This document shows, one piece after another, positions 1-10,150 of a stretch of 19,516 nucleotides of DNA. The notes beneath the pieces were generated by a model. It searched no databases. It saw only the letters and a list, made by a program, of their open reading frames with translations, and had not been told where the DNA came from. Position 1 is the stretch's first letter. Each line of letters begins with the position of its first letter. Source of the DNA: Saccoglossus kowalevskii (lineage: Eukaryota; Hemichordata; Enteropneusta; Harrimaniidae); assembly GCF_000003605.2 (NCBI RefSeq), contig NW_003148437.1, positions 1 through 19,516 on the forward strand, in the 5' to 3' direction. The translations under genes were made by a program, and so were the position numbers.

Positions 1-1250
1 TGATGACATGCACTGTGATCACTTCTGACTCGTATTGTTATGCCGAAGACATGCACTATGTTCACATCTGACGCGTATTGTTATGCTAGAGACATTCACT
101 ATGTTCACATATGACTCGTATTTTTATGCTGAAGACATGCACTATGTTCACATCAGAATAGAATTGTTGTGCTAAAGACATGCACTATGTTTACATCTGA
201 ATAGAATAGTTATGCTGAAGACATGCACTATTTTCACATCTGGATAGAATTGTTATGCTGAAGACATGCACTATGTTTACATTTGAATAGAATTGTTAAG
301 CTGAAGACATGCACTATGTTCACATCTCAATAGAATTGTTGTGCTGAAGACATGCACTATGTTCATATCTGAATAGAATTGTTAAGCTGAAGACATGCAC
401 TATGTTCACATCTCAATAGAATTGTTGTGCTGAAGACATGCACTGTGTTCATATCTGAATAGAATTGTTATGCTGAAGACATGCACTATGTTCACATCTG
501 AATAGAATTGTTGTGATGAAGACATGCACTATGTTTACATCTGAAGAGAATAGTTATGCTGATGACATGCACTATGTTCACAACCGACTCGTATTGTTAT
601 GCTGAAGACATGCACTATGTTTATATCTGAATAGAAATGTTACGCTGAAGACATGCACTATGTTCACATCCGAATCGTATTGTTATGCCGAAGACATGCA
701 CTATGTTCACATCTGACGCGTATTGTTATGCTGAAGACATGCGCTATGTTCACATCTGACTCGTATTTTTATGCTGAGACATGCACTATGTCCACATATG
801 ACGCGTATCGTTATGCTGAAGACATGCACTATGTTCACATCTGACTCATATTGTTATGCTGAGGACATGCACTATGTTCACATCTGAATAGAACTGTTAT
901 GCTAAAGACATGCACTATGTTCACATCTGAATAGAATTGTTGTGCTGAAGACATGCACTATGTTCACATCTGAATAGAATTGTTGCGCTGTAGACATGCA
1001 CTATGTTTACATCTGAATAGAATTGTTATGCTGAAGACATGCATTATGTTCACATCTGAATATAATTGTTGTGCTGAAGACACGCACTATGTTCACATCT
1101 GATAAGTATGTTTATGCTGAAGACATGGACTATGTTCACATCTGGCTCGTATTGTTATCCTGAAGACATGCACTATGGTCACATCTGAATATAATTGTTG
1201 TGCTGAAGACACGCACTATGTTCACATCTGATAAGTATGTTTATGCTGAA
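1..1250. repeat. Array segment opening the window
   Basis: About 29 monomers. The monomer at 5-47 is the first unit of cassette B with a damaged palindrome (TGTGATCACT). A TAGAGACATTCAC marker follows at 87-99, the same marker as at 1978, 2838, 4901 and 6793. Monomers at 306-348 and 392-434 are identical CTCAATAG types, showing a local two-monomer duplication. A TTCACAACCGACTCG monomer at 564 recurs near 3236, 5308, 17778 and 19455. One base is missing near 777. From about 1080 the GATAAGTATG type appears twice. No gene is visible. Confidence 0.85.
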
Positions 1251-2110
1251 GACATGCACTATGTTCACATCTGGATAGAATTGTTATGCTGAAGACATGC
1301 ACTATATTTACATTTGAATAGAATTGTTAAGCTGAAGACATGCACTATGTTCACATCTCAATAGAATTGCTGTGCTGAAGACATGTACTATGTTCATATC
1401 TGAATAGAATTGTTATGCTGAAGACATGCACTATGTTCACATCTGAATAGTATTGTTGTGCTGAAGACATACAATATGTTTACATCTGAATAGAATTGTT
1501 ATGCTGATGACATGCACTATGTTCACATCCGACTCGTATTGTTATGCTGAAGACATGCACTATGTTTATATCTGAATAGAAATGTTACGCTGAAGACATA
1601 CACTATGTTCACATCCGAATCGTATTGTTATACCGAAGACATGCACTATGTTCACATCTGACGCGTATTGTTATGCTGCAGACATGCGCTATGTTCACAT
1701 CTGACTCATATTGTTATGCTGAGGACATGCACTATGTTCACATCTGAATAGAATTATTGTGCTGAAGACACGCAGTATGTTCACATCTGATTCGTATTTT
1801 TATGCTGAAGACATGGACTATATTCACATCTGTCTCATATTGTTATGCCGAAGACGTGCACTATGGTCACATCCGACTCGCATTGTTATGCTGAAGACAT
1901 GCGCTATGTTCACATCTGTCTCGCATTGTTATGCTGAAGACATGCACTATGTTCACATCTGACGCGTATTGTTATGCTAGAGACATTCACTATGTTCACA
2001 TATGACTCGTATTTTTATGCTGAAGACATGCACTATGTTCACATCAGAATAGAATTGTTGTGCTAAAGACATGCACTATGTTTACATCTGAATAGAATAG
2101 TTATGCTGAA
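1251..2110. repeat. 860-base higher-order repeat, copy 1 (20 monomers)
   Basis: Twenty monomers that recur directly downstream at an offset of exactly 860 bases. Aligning 1441-1980 with 2301-2840 by eye I find only 3 mismatches, all in 1451-1498. The unit includes CTGGATAG, TTTGAATAG-TAAGC and CTCAATAG monomers, a GACATACAATATG monomer at 1466, cassette A at 1767-1938 and the TAGAGACATTCAC marker at 1978. The exact left breakpoint is uncertain because related blocks occur elsewhere. The GATAAGTATG monomers just upstream of 1251 are not in the second copy. Confidence 0.9.
1767..1938. repeat. Cassette A, copy 1 (four monomers, 172 bases)
   Basis: Ordered monomers: GACACGCAGTATG with GATTCG; GACATGGACTATATTC with TGTCTCATATTG; GACGTGCACTATGGTC with CCGACTCGCATTG; GACATGCGC with TGTCTCGCATTG. 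The third holds an ApaLI site (GTGCAC). Because TGT replaces the usual TGA stop in two of the four, this cassette yields a 67-codon open frame wherever it occurs. Confidence 0.9.
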
Positions 2111-2970
2111 GACATGCACTATTTTCACATCTGGATAGAATTGTTATGCTGAAGACATGCACTATGTTTACATTTGAATAGAATTGTTAAGCTGAAGACA
2201 TGCACTATGTTCACATCTCAATAGAATTGTTGTGCTGAAGACATGCACTATGTTCATATCTGAATAGAATTGTTATGCTGAAGACATGCACTATGTTCAC
2301 ATCTGAATAGAATTGTTGTGCTGAAGACATACAATATGTTTACATCTGAATAGAATACTTATGCTGATGACATGCACTATGTTCACATCCGACTCGTATT
2401 GTTATGCTGAAGACATGCACTATGTTTATATCTGAATAGAAATGTTACGCTGAAGACATACACTATGTTCACATCCGAATCGTATTGTTATACCGAAGAC
2501 ATGCACTATGTTCACATCTGACGCGTATTGTTATGCTGCAGACATGCGCTATGTTCACATCTGACTCATATTGTTATGCTGAGGACATGCACTATGTTCA
2601 CATCTGAATAGAATTATTGTGCTGAAGACACGCAGTATGTTCACATCTGATTCGTATTTTTATGCTGAAGACATGGACTATATTCACATCTGTCTCATAT
2701 TGTTATGCCGAAGACGTGCACTATGGTCACATCCGACTCGCATTGTTATGCTGAAGACATGCGCTATGTTCACATCTGTCTCGCATTGTTATGCTGAAGA
2801 CATGCACTATGTTCACATCTGACGCGTATTGTTATGCTAGAGACATTCACTATGTTCACATATGACTCGTATTTTTATGCTGAAGACATGCACTATGTTC
2901 ACATCAGAATAGAATTGTTGTGCTAAAGACATGCACTATGTTTACATCTGAATAGAATAGTTATGCTGAA
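2111..2970. repeat. 860-base higher-order repeat, copy 2
   Basis: Second copy of the 20-monomer unit, with GACATACAATATG at 2326 and cassette A at 2627-2798. Similarity to copy 1 runs on past its end: 2971-3180 still matches 2111-2320 apart from one net base lost near 2975 (GACAAGACTATT in place of GACATGCACTATT). The near-identity of the two copies suggests a recent duplication or ongoing homogenisation. Confidence 0.9.
2627..2798. repeat. Cassette A, copy 2
   Basis: I see no difference from copy 1. It lies 860 bases downstream of it as part of the 20-monomer repeat. Confidence 0.9.
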
Positions 2971-3829
2971 GACAAGACTATTTTCACATCTGGATAGAAT
3001 TGTTATGCTGAAGACATGCACTATGTTTACATTTGAATAGAATTGTTAAGCTGAAGACATGCACTATGTTCACATCTCAATAGAATTGTTGTGCTGAAGA
3101 CATGCACTATGTTCATATCTGAATAGAATTGTTATGCTGAAGACATGCACTATGTTCACATCTGAATAGAATTGTTGTGCTGAAGACATGCACTATGTTT
3201 ACATCTGAATAGAATAGTTAAGCTGATGACATGCACTATGTTCACAACCGACTCGTATTGTTATGCTGAAGACATGCACTATGTTTATATCTGAATAGAA
3301 ATATTACGCTGAATACATGCACTATGTTCACATCCGAATCGTATTGTTATGCCGAAGACATGCACTATGTTCACAACTGACGCGTATTGTTATGCTGCAG
3401 ACATGCGCTATGTTCACATCTGACTCGTATTTTTATGCTGATGACATGCACTATGTCCACATATGACGCGTATCGTTATGCTGAAGACATGCACTATGTT
3501 CACATCTGACTCATATTGTTATGCTGAGGACATGCACTATGTTCACATCTGACTCATATTGTTATGCTGAGGACATGCACTATGTTCACATCTGAATAGA
3601 ACTGTTATGCTAACGACATGCACTATGTTCACATCTGAATGGAATTGTTGTGCTGAAGACATGCACTATGTTTACATCTGAATAGAATTGTTATGCTGAA
3701 GACATGCATTATGTTCACATCTGAATATAATTGTTGTGCTGAAGACACGCACTATGTTCACATCTGATAAGTATGTTTATGCTGAAGACATGGACTATGT
3801 TCACATCTGGCTCGTATTGTTATGCTGAA
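2971..3829. repeat. Array segment between the 860-base and 1,892-base repeats
   Basis: About 20 monomers. The first five continue the 860-base repeat family. From about 3180 the order (TTCACAACCGACTCG, TTTATATC, CCGAATCG, GACGCG, GCGC) resembles 520-900, 5263-5640 and 17720-18100. It holds one exact monomer duplication at 3486-3571. The GACATGCATTATG monomer at 3701 is a likely parent of the chimera at 5722. No gene is visible. Confidence 0.85.
3486..3571. repeat. Exact single-monomer duplication
   Basis: Two consecutive monomers, 3486-3528 and 3529-3571, are identical (GACTCATATTG type ending GAG). The equivalent places near 821, 5559 and 18015 have only one. This is a one-unit in-register gain specific to this copy. 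Confidence 0.9.
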
Positions 3830-4259
3830 GACATGCACTATGGTCACATCTGAATATAATTGTTTTGCTGAAGACACGCACTATGTTCACATCTGATAAG
3901 TATGTTTATGCTGAAGACATGCACTATGTTCACATCTGGATAGAATTGTTATGCTGAAGACATGCACTATGTTTACATCTGAATCGAATTGTTATGCTGA
4001 AGACATGCACTATGTTCACATCTGATAAGTATGTTTATGCTGAGGACATGCACTATGTTCACATCTGAATAGAACTGTTATGCTAAAGACATGCACTATG
4101 TTCACATCTGAATCGTATTTTTATGCCGAAGACATGTACTATGTCCACATCTGACGCGTATTGTTATGCTGCAGACATGCGCTATGTTCACATCTGATTC
4201 GTATTTTTATGCTGAAGACATGTACTATGTTCACATCCGATTATTATTGTTATGCTGAT

Positions 4260-4431
4260 GACATGCACTGTGATCACATCTGACTCGTATTGTTATGCCG
4301 AAGACATGCACTATGTTCACATCAGACTCGTATTTTTATGCCGAAGACATCCACTATGTTCACATCTGAAGAGAAATGTTCTGCCGAAGACATGCACTAT
4401 GTTCACATCTGACGCATATTATTTTGCTGAA
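4260..4431. repeat. Cassette B, copy 1 (four monomers, 172 bases)
   Basis: Ordered monomers: GACATGCACTGTGATCAC with GACTCG; CAGACTCGTATTTTT; GAAATGTTCTGCCG; GACGCATATTATTTTGC. The first contains the perfect 10-base palindrome TGTGATCACA at 4269-4278, with a BclI core TGATCA. This copy has GACATCCAC and GAAGAG in the third monomer. Confidence 0.9.
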
Positions 4432-4689
4432 GACATGCACTATGTTCACATCTGACTCGTATTTTTATGCTGAAGACATGCACTATGTTTATATCTGAAT
4501 AGAAATGTTACGCTGAAGACATACACTATGTTCACATCCGAATCGTATTGTTATACCGAAGACATGCACTATGTTCACATCTGACGCGTATTGTTATGCT
4601 GCAGACATGCGCTATGTTCACATCTGACTCATATTGTTATGCTGAGGACATGCACTATGTTCACATCTGAATAGAATTATTGTGCTGAA

Positions 4690-4861
4690 GACACGCAGTA
4701 TGTTCACATCTGATTCGTATTTTTATGCTGAAGACATGGACTATATTCACATCTGTCTCATATTGTTATGCCGAAGACGTGCACTATGGTCACATCCGAC
4801 TCGCATTGTTATGTTGAAGACATGCGCTATGTTCACATCTGTCTCGCATTGTTATGCTGAA
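4690..4861. repeat. Cassette A, copy 3
   Basis: As copy 1 except for GTTATGTTGAAG at the end of the third monomer. It starts 430 bases after cassette B at 4260. Confidence 0.9.
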
Positions 4862-5721
4862 GACATGCACTATGTTCACATCTGACGCGTATTGTTATGC
4901 TAGAGACATTCACTATGTTCACATATGACTCGTATTTTTATGCTGAAGACATGAACTATGTTCACATCAGAATAGAATTGTTGTGCTAAAGACATGCACT
5001 ATGTTTACATCTGAATAGAATAGTTATGCTGAAGACATGCACTATTTTCACATCTGGATAGAATTGTTATGCTGAAGACATGCACTATGTTTACATTTGA
5101 ATAGAATTGTTAAGCTGAAGACATGCACTATGTTCACATCTCAATAGAATTGTTGTGCTGAAGACATGCACTATGTTCATATCTGAATAGAATTGTTATG
5201 CTGAAGACATGCACTATGTTCACATCTGAATAGAATTGTTGTGATGAAGACATGCACTATGTTTACATCTGAAGAGAATAGTTATGCTGATGACATGCAC
5301 TATGTTCACAACCGACTCGTATTGTTATGCTGAAGACATGCACTATGTTTATATCTGAATAGAAATGTTACGCTGAAGACATGCACTATGTTCACATCCG
5401 AATCGTATTGTTATGCCGAAGACATGCACTATGTTCACATCTGACGCGTATTGTTATGCTGCAGACATGCGCTATGTTCACATCTGACTCGTATTTTTAT
5501 GCTGATGACATGCACTATGTCCACATATGACGCGTATCGTTATGCTGAAGACATGCACTATGTTCACATCTGACTCATATTGTTATGCTGAGGACATGCA
5601 CTATGTTCACATCTGAATAGAACTGTTATGCTAACGACATGCATTATGTTCACATCTGAATGGAATTGTTGTGCTGAAGACATGCACTATGTTTACATCT
5701 GAATAGAATTGTTATGCTGAA

Positions 5722-5764
5722 GACATGCATTATGGTCACATCTGAATATAATTGTTTTGCTGAA
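5722..5764. repeat. Chimeric monomer at the unit junction
   Basis: The 5' part, GACATGCATTATG, matches the monomer at 3701-3743. The 3' part, GGTCACATC then TATAATTGTTTTGC, matches the monomer at 3830-3872. Three monomers separate those two parents, so this hybrid is what an in-register exchange or a 129-base deletion between them would leave. It marks the boundary between the two 1,892-base units. Confidence 0.8.
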
Positions 5765-6151
5765 GACACGCACTATGTTCACATCTGATAAGTATGTTTA
5801 TGCTGAAGACATGCACTATGTTCACATCTGGATAGAATTGTTATGCTGAAGACATGCACTATGTTTACATCTGAATCGAATTGTTATGCTGAAGACATGC
5901 ACTATGTTCACATCTGATAAGTATGTTTATGCTGAGGACATGCACTATGTTCACATCTGAATAGAACTGTTATGCTAAAGACATGCACTATGTTCACATC
6001 TGAATCGTATTTTTATGCCGAAGACATGTACTATGTCCACATCTGACGCGTATTGTTATGCTGCAGACATGCGCTATGTTCACATCTGATTCGTATTTTT
6101 ATGCTGAAGACATGTACTATGTTAACATTCGATTATTATTGTTATGCTGAT

Positions 6152-6323
6152 GACATGCACTGTGATCACATCTGACTCGTATTGTTATGCCGAAGACATG
6201 CACTATGTTCACATCAGACTCGTATTTTTATGCCGAAGACATGCACTATGTTCACATCTGAATAGAAATGTTCTGCCGAAGACATGCACTATGTTCACAT
6301 CTGACGCATATTATTTTGCTGAA
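6152..6323. repeat. Cassette B, copy 2
   Basis: Lies 1,892 bases after copy 1 with the palindrome at 6161-6170. The third monomer reads GAATAG, where copy 1 has GAAGAG. Confidence 0.9.
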
Positions 6324-6581
6324 GACATGCACTATGTTCACATCTGAATCGTATTTTTATGCTGAAGACATGCACTATGTTTACATCTGAATAGAATTGT
6401 TATGCTGAAGACATACACTATGTTCACATCCGAATCGTATTGTTATACCGAAGACATGCACTATGTTCACATCTGACGCGTATTGTTATGCTGCAGACAT
6501 GCGCTATGTTCACATCTGACTCATATTGTTATGCTGAGGACATGCACTATGTTCACATCTGAATAGAATTATTGTGCTGAA

Positions 6582-6753
6582 GACACGCAGTATGTTCACA
6601 TCTGATTCGTATTTTTATGCTGAAGACATGGACTATATTCACATCTGTCTCATATTGTTATCCCGAAGACGTGCACTATGGTCACATCCGACTCGCATTG
6701 TTATGCTGAAGACATGCGCTATGCTCTCATCTGACTCGTATTGTTATGCTGAA
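6582..6753. repeat. Cassette A, copy 4
   Basis: Lies 1,892 bases after copy 3. The second monomer ends TTATCCCGAA and the fourth is altered to GCGCTATGCTCTCATC followed by TGACTCG. It starts 430 bases after cassette B at 6152. Confidence 0.88.
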
Positions 6754-7140
6754 GACATGCACTATGTTCACATCTGACGCGTATTGTTATGCTAGAGACA
6801 TTCACTATGTTCACATATGACTCGTATTTTTATGCTGAAGACATGCACTATGTTCACATCAGAATAGAATTGTTGTGCTAAAGACATGCACTATGTTTAC
6901 ATCTGAATAGAATAGTTATGCTGAAGACATGCACTATTTTCACATCTGGATAGAATTGTTATGCTGAAGACATGCACTATGTTTACATTTGAATAGAATT
7001 GTTAAGCTGAAGACATGCACTATGTTCACATCTCAATAGAATTGTTGTGCTGAAGACATGCACTATGTTCATATCTGAATAGAATTGTTATGCTGAAGAC
7101 ATGCACTATGTTCACATCTGAATATAATTGTTGTGCTGAA

Positions 7141-7312
7141 GACATGCACTATGTTCATATCTGAATAGAACTGTTATGCTAAAGACATGCACTATGTTCA
7201 CATCTGAATAGAATTGTTGTGCTGAAGACATGCACTATGTTCATATCTGAATAGAACTGTTATGCTAAAGACATGCACTATGTTCACATCTGAATAGAAT
7301 TGTTGTGCTGAA
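7141..7312. repeat. Tandem duplication of an 86-base dimer
   Basis: The two-monomer unit (TTCATATC/GAACTGTTATGCTAAA followed by TTCACATC/GAATTGTTGTGCTGAA) occurs at 7141-7226 and is repeated without change at 7227-7312. It sits where the 1,892-base repeat breaks off, so it may be part of the same rearrangement. Confidence 0.88.
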
Positions 7313-8817
7313 GACATGCACTATGTTCACATCTGAATAGAATTGTTGTGCTGAAGACACGCACTATGTTCACATCTGATAAGTATGTTGATGCTGAAGA
7401 CATGCACTATGTTCACATCTGGATAGAATTGTTATGCTGAAGACATGCACTATGTTTACATTTGAATAGAATTGTTAAGCTGAAGACATGCACTATGTTC
7501 ACATCTCAATAGAATTGCTGTGCTGAAGACATGCACTATGTTCATATCTGAATAGAATTGTTATGCTGAAGACATGCACTATGTTCACATCTGAATAGTA
7601 TTGTTGTGCTGAAGACATGCAATATGTTTACATCTGAATAGAATAGTTATGCTGATGACATGCACTATGTTCACATCCGACTCGTATTGTTATGGTGAAG
7701 ACATGCACTATGTTTATATCTGAATAGAAATGTTACGCTGAAGACATGCACTATGTTCACATCCGAATCGTATTGTTATACCGAAGACATGCACTATGTT
7801 CACATCTGACGCGTATTGTTATGCAGCAGACATGCGCTATGTTCACATCTGACTCATATTGTTATGCTGAGGACATGCACTATGTTCACATCTGAATATA
7901 TCTGTTATGCCAAAGACATGCACTATGTTCACATCTGAATCGTATTGTTATGCCGAAGACATGTTCTATGATCACATCTGACGCGTATTGTTATGCTGCA
8001 GACATGCGCTATGTTCACATCTGATTCGTATTTTTATGCTGAAGACATGTACTATGTTCACATCCGATTATTATTGTTATGCTGATGACATGCACTGTGA
8101 TCACATCTGACTCGTATTGTTATGCCGAAGACATGCACTATGTTCACATCAGACTCGTATTTTTATACCGAAGACATGCACTATGTTCACATCTGAATAG
8201 AAATGTTCTGCCGAAGACATGCACTATGTTCACATCTGACGCATATTATTTTGCTGAAGACATGCACTATGTTCACATCTGACTCGTATTTTTATGCTGA
8301 AGACATGCACTATGTTTACATCTGAATAGAATTGTTATGCTGAAGACATGCACTATGTTTACATTTGAATAGAATTGTTAAGCTGAAGACATGCACTATG
8401 TTTATATCTGAATAGAACTATTATGCTAAAGACATGCACAATGTTCACATCTGAATAGAATTGTTGTGCTGAAGACATGCACTATGTTCACATCTGAATA
8501 GAATTGTTGTGCTGTAGACATGCACTATGTTTACATCTGAATAGATTTGTTATGCTGAAGACATGCACTATGTTCACATCTGAATATAATTGTTGTGCTG
8601 AAGACACGCACTATGTTCACAGCTGATAAGTATGTTTATGCTGAAGACATGGACTATGTTCACATCTGGCTCGTATTGTTATGCTGAAGACATGCACTAT
8701 GGTCACATCCGACTCGCATTGTTATGCTGAAGACATGCACTATGTTCACATCTGACGCGTATTGTTATGCTAAAGACATGCACTATGTTCACATCTGACT
8801 CGTATTTTTATGCTGAT
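7313..8817. repeat. Array segment with the third cassette B copy
   Basis: Thirty-five monomers. 7350-7690 carries the ordered block GATAAGTATG, CTGGATAG, TTTGAATAG-TAAGC, CTCAATAG-GCTGTG, TTCATATC, GAATAGTATTG, GCAATATG, which also appears near 1208, 9430, 10850, 11460 and 14040. About 7910-8290 matches 5975-6355 at an offset of 1,935 bases (45 monomers) and holds cassette B. From 8280 to 8817 the order closely resembles 18817-19310, sharing the rare GAATAGATTTG at about 8540 and 19030. No gene is visible. Confidence 0.85.
8087..8258. repeat. Cassette B, copy 3
   Basis: Lies 1,935 bases after copy 2 with the palindrome at 8096-8105. The second monomer ends TTATACCGAA. No cassette A follows within ten monomers, unlike copies 1 and 2. 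Confidence 0.9.
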
Positions 8818-10150
8818 GGCATGCACTATGTTCACATCTGACTCGTATTTTTATGCTGAAGACATGCACTATGTTCACATCTGAATAGAATTTTTGTGCT
8901 GAAAACATGCACTATGTTTACATCTGAAGAGAATAGTTATGCTGATGACATGCACTATGTTTATATCTGAATAGAAATGTTACGCTGAAGACATGCACTA
9001 TGTTCACATCCGAATCGTATTGTTATGCCGAAGACATGCACTATGTTCACATCTGACGTGTATTGTTATGCTGCAGACATGCGCTATGTTCACATCTTAC
9101 TCGTATTTTTATGCTGATGACATGCACTATGTCCACATATGACGCGTATCGTTATGCTGAAGACATGCACTATGTTCACATCTGACTCATATTGTTATGC
9201 TGAGGACATGCACTATGTTCACATCTGAATAGAACTGTTATGCTAACGACATGCACTATGTTCACATCTGAATAGAATTGTTGTGCTGAAGACACGCACT
9301 ATGTTCACATCTGATAAGTATGTTTATGCTGAAGACATGGACTATGTTCACATCTGGCTCGTATTGTTATGCTGAAGACATGCACTATGGTCACATCTGA
9401 ATATAATTGTTGTGCTGAAGACACGCACTATGTTCACATCTGATAAGTATGTTTATGCTGAAGACATGCACTATGTTCACATCTGGATAGAATTGTTAAG
9501 CTGAAGACATGCACTATGTTCACATCTCAATAGAATTGCTGTGCTGAAGACATGCACTATGTTCATATCTGAATAGAATTGTTATGCTGAAGACATGCAC
9601 TATGTTCACATCTGAATAGTATTGTTGTGCTGAAGACATGCAATATGTTTACATCTGAATAGAATAGTTATGCTGATGACATGCACTATGTTCACATCCG
9701 ACTCGTATTGTTATGCTGAAGACATGCACTATGTTTACATCTGAATAGAAATGTTACGCTGAAGACATGCACTATGTTCACATCTGAATAGAATTGTTAT
9801 GCTGAAGACATGCACTATGTTTACATCTGAATAGAATTGTTATGCTGAAGACATGCATTATGTTCACATCTGAATATAATTGTTGTGCTGAAGACACGCA
9901 CTATGTTCACATCTGATAAGTATGTTTATGCTGAAGACATGGACTATGTTCACATCTGGCTCATATTGTTATGCTGAAGACATGCACTATGGTCACATCT
10001 GAATATAATTGTTATGCTGAAGACACGCACTATATTCACATCTGATAAGTATGTTTATGCTGAAGACATGCACTATGTTCACATCTGGATAGAATTGTTA
10101 TGCTGAAGACATGCACTATGTTTACATTTGAGTAGAATTGTTAAGCTGAT
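8818..10150. repeat. Large tandem duplication, unit A (31 monomers)
   Basis: Starts at the rare GATGGCATGC monomer (8818), which contains an SphI site GCATGC, and runs until the same monomer reappears at 10151. Shared private variants include GAATTTTTGTGC, GACGTGTATTG (9055/10388) and TCTTACTCG (about 9095/10428). Relative to unit B it lacks two monomers near 9290. The monomer at 8947 goes directly from GATGACATGCAC to TTTATATC, lacking the AACCGACTCG unit found at 564 and 19441. Confidence 0.88.
9764..9806 (+). repeat. Representative consensus monomer (E type)
   Basis: This copy matches the majority base at every position and serves as a reference unit. It contains the tract ACAT-GCACT-ATGT-TC-ACAT, in which the central ATGT can pair with either flanking ACAT. 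The adjacent-monomer junction carries GAAGAC, the recognition sequence of BbsI, which recurs in most monomers. The E-type signature TGAATAGAATTG is at monomer positions 22-33. D-type monomers have TGACTCGTATTG or TGACGCGTATTG there. Confidence 0.9.

Larger units (their letters stand above)
3830..5721. repeat. 1,892-base higher-order repeat, unit 1 (44 monomers)
   Basis: Forty-four monomers recurring at 5722 with an offset of exactly 1,892 bases. The copies share TATAATTGTTTTGC, the rare GAATCGAATTG monomer near 3979/5871, cassette B (4260/6152), cassette A (4690/6582) and the TAGAGACATTCAC marker (4901/6793). The matching run extends from about 3841 to 5230 against 5733 to 7122. Cassettes B and A start 430 bases, ten monomers, apart in both copies. 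The last quarter of unit 1 (about 5230-5721) resembles 3180-3700, not the end of unit 2. Confidence 0.88.
5722..7140. repeat. 1,892-base higher-order repeat, unit 2 (33 monomers kept)
   Basis: Second copy of the 44-monomer unit, matching unit 1 for about 33 monomers. It starts with a chimeric monomer. Differences include TCTGAATCG at about 6338 where unit 1 has TCTGACTCG, and TTTACATCTGAATAGAATTG where unit 1 has TTTATATCTGAATAGAAATG near 4482. Cassette A here has an altered last monomer (GCGCTATGCTCTCATC). After 7122 the order departs from unit 1. Confidence 0.88.

Noticed and set aside
653-844. Open frame of 63 codons on the + strand
   Set aside because: It falls wholly inside monomers, with the 43-residue periodicity that a 43-base repeat gives when read through three phases. 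It opens only because D-type monomers lack the TAG stop and ends at the routine ATC-TGA.
4269-4278. TGTGATCACA as a bacterial CRP-type operator
   Set aside because: The sequence only superficially resembles half of a CRP site, no promoter or gene follows, and the setting is a satellite array.
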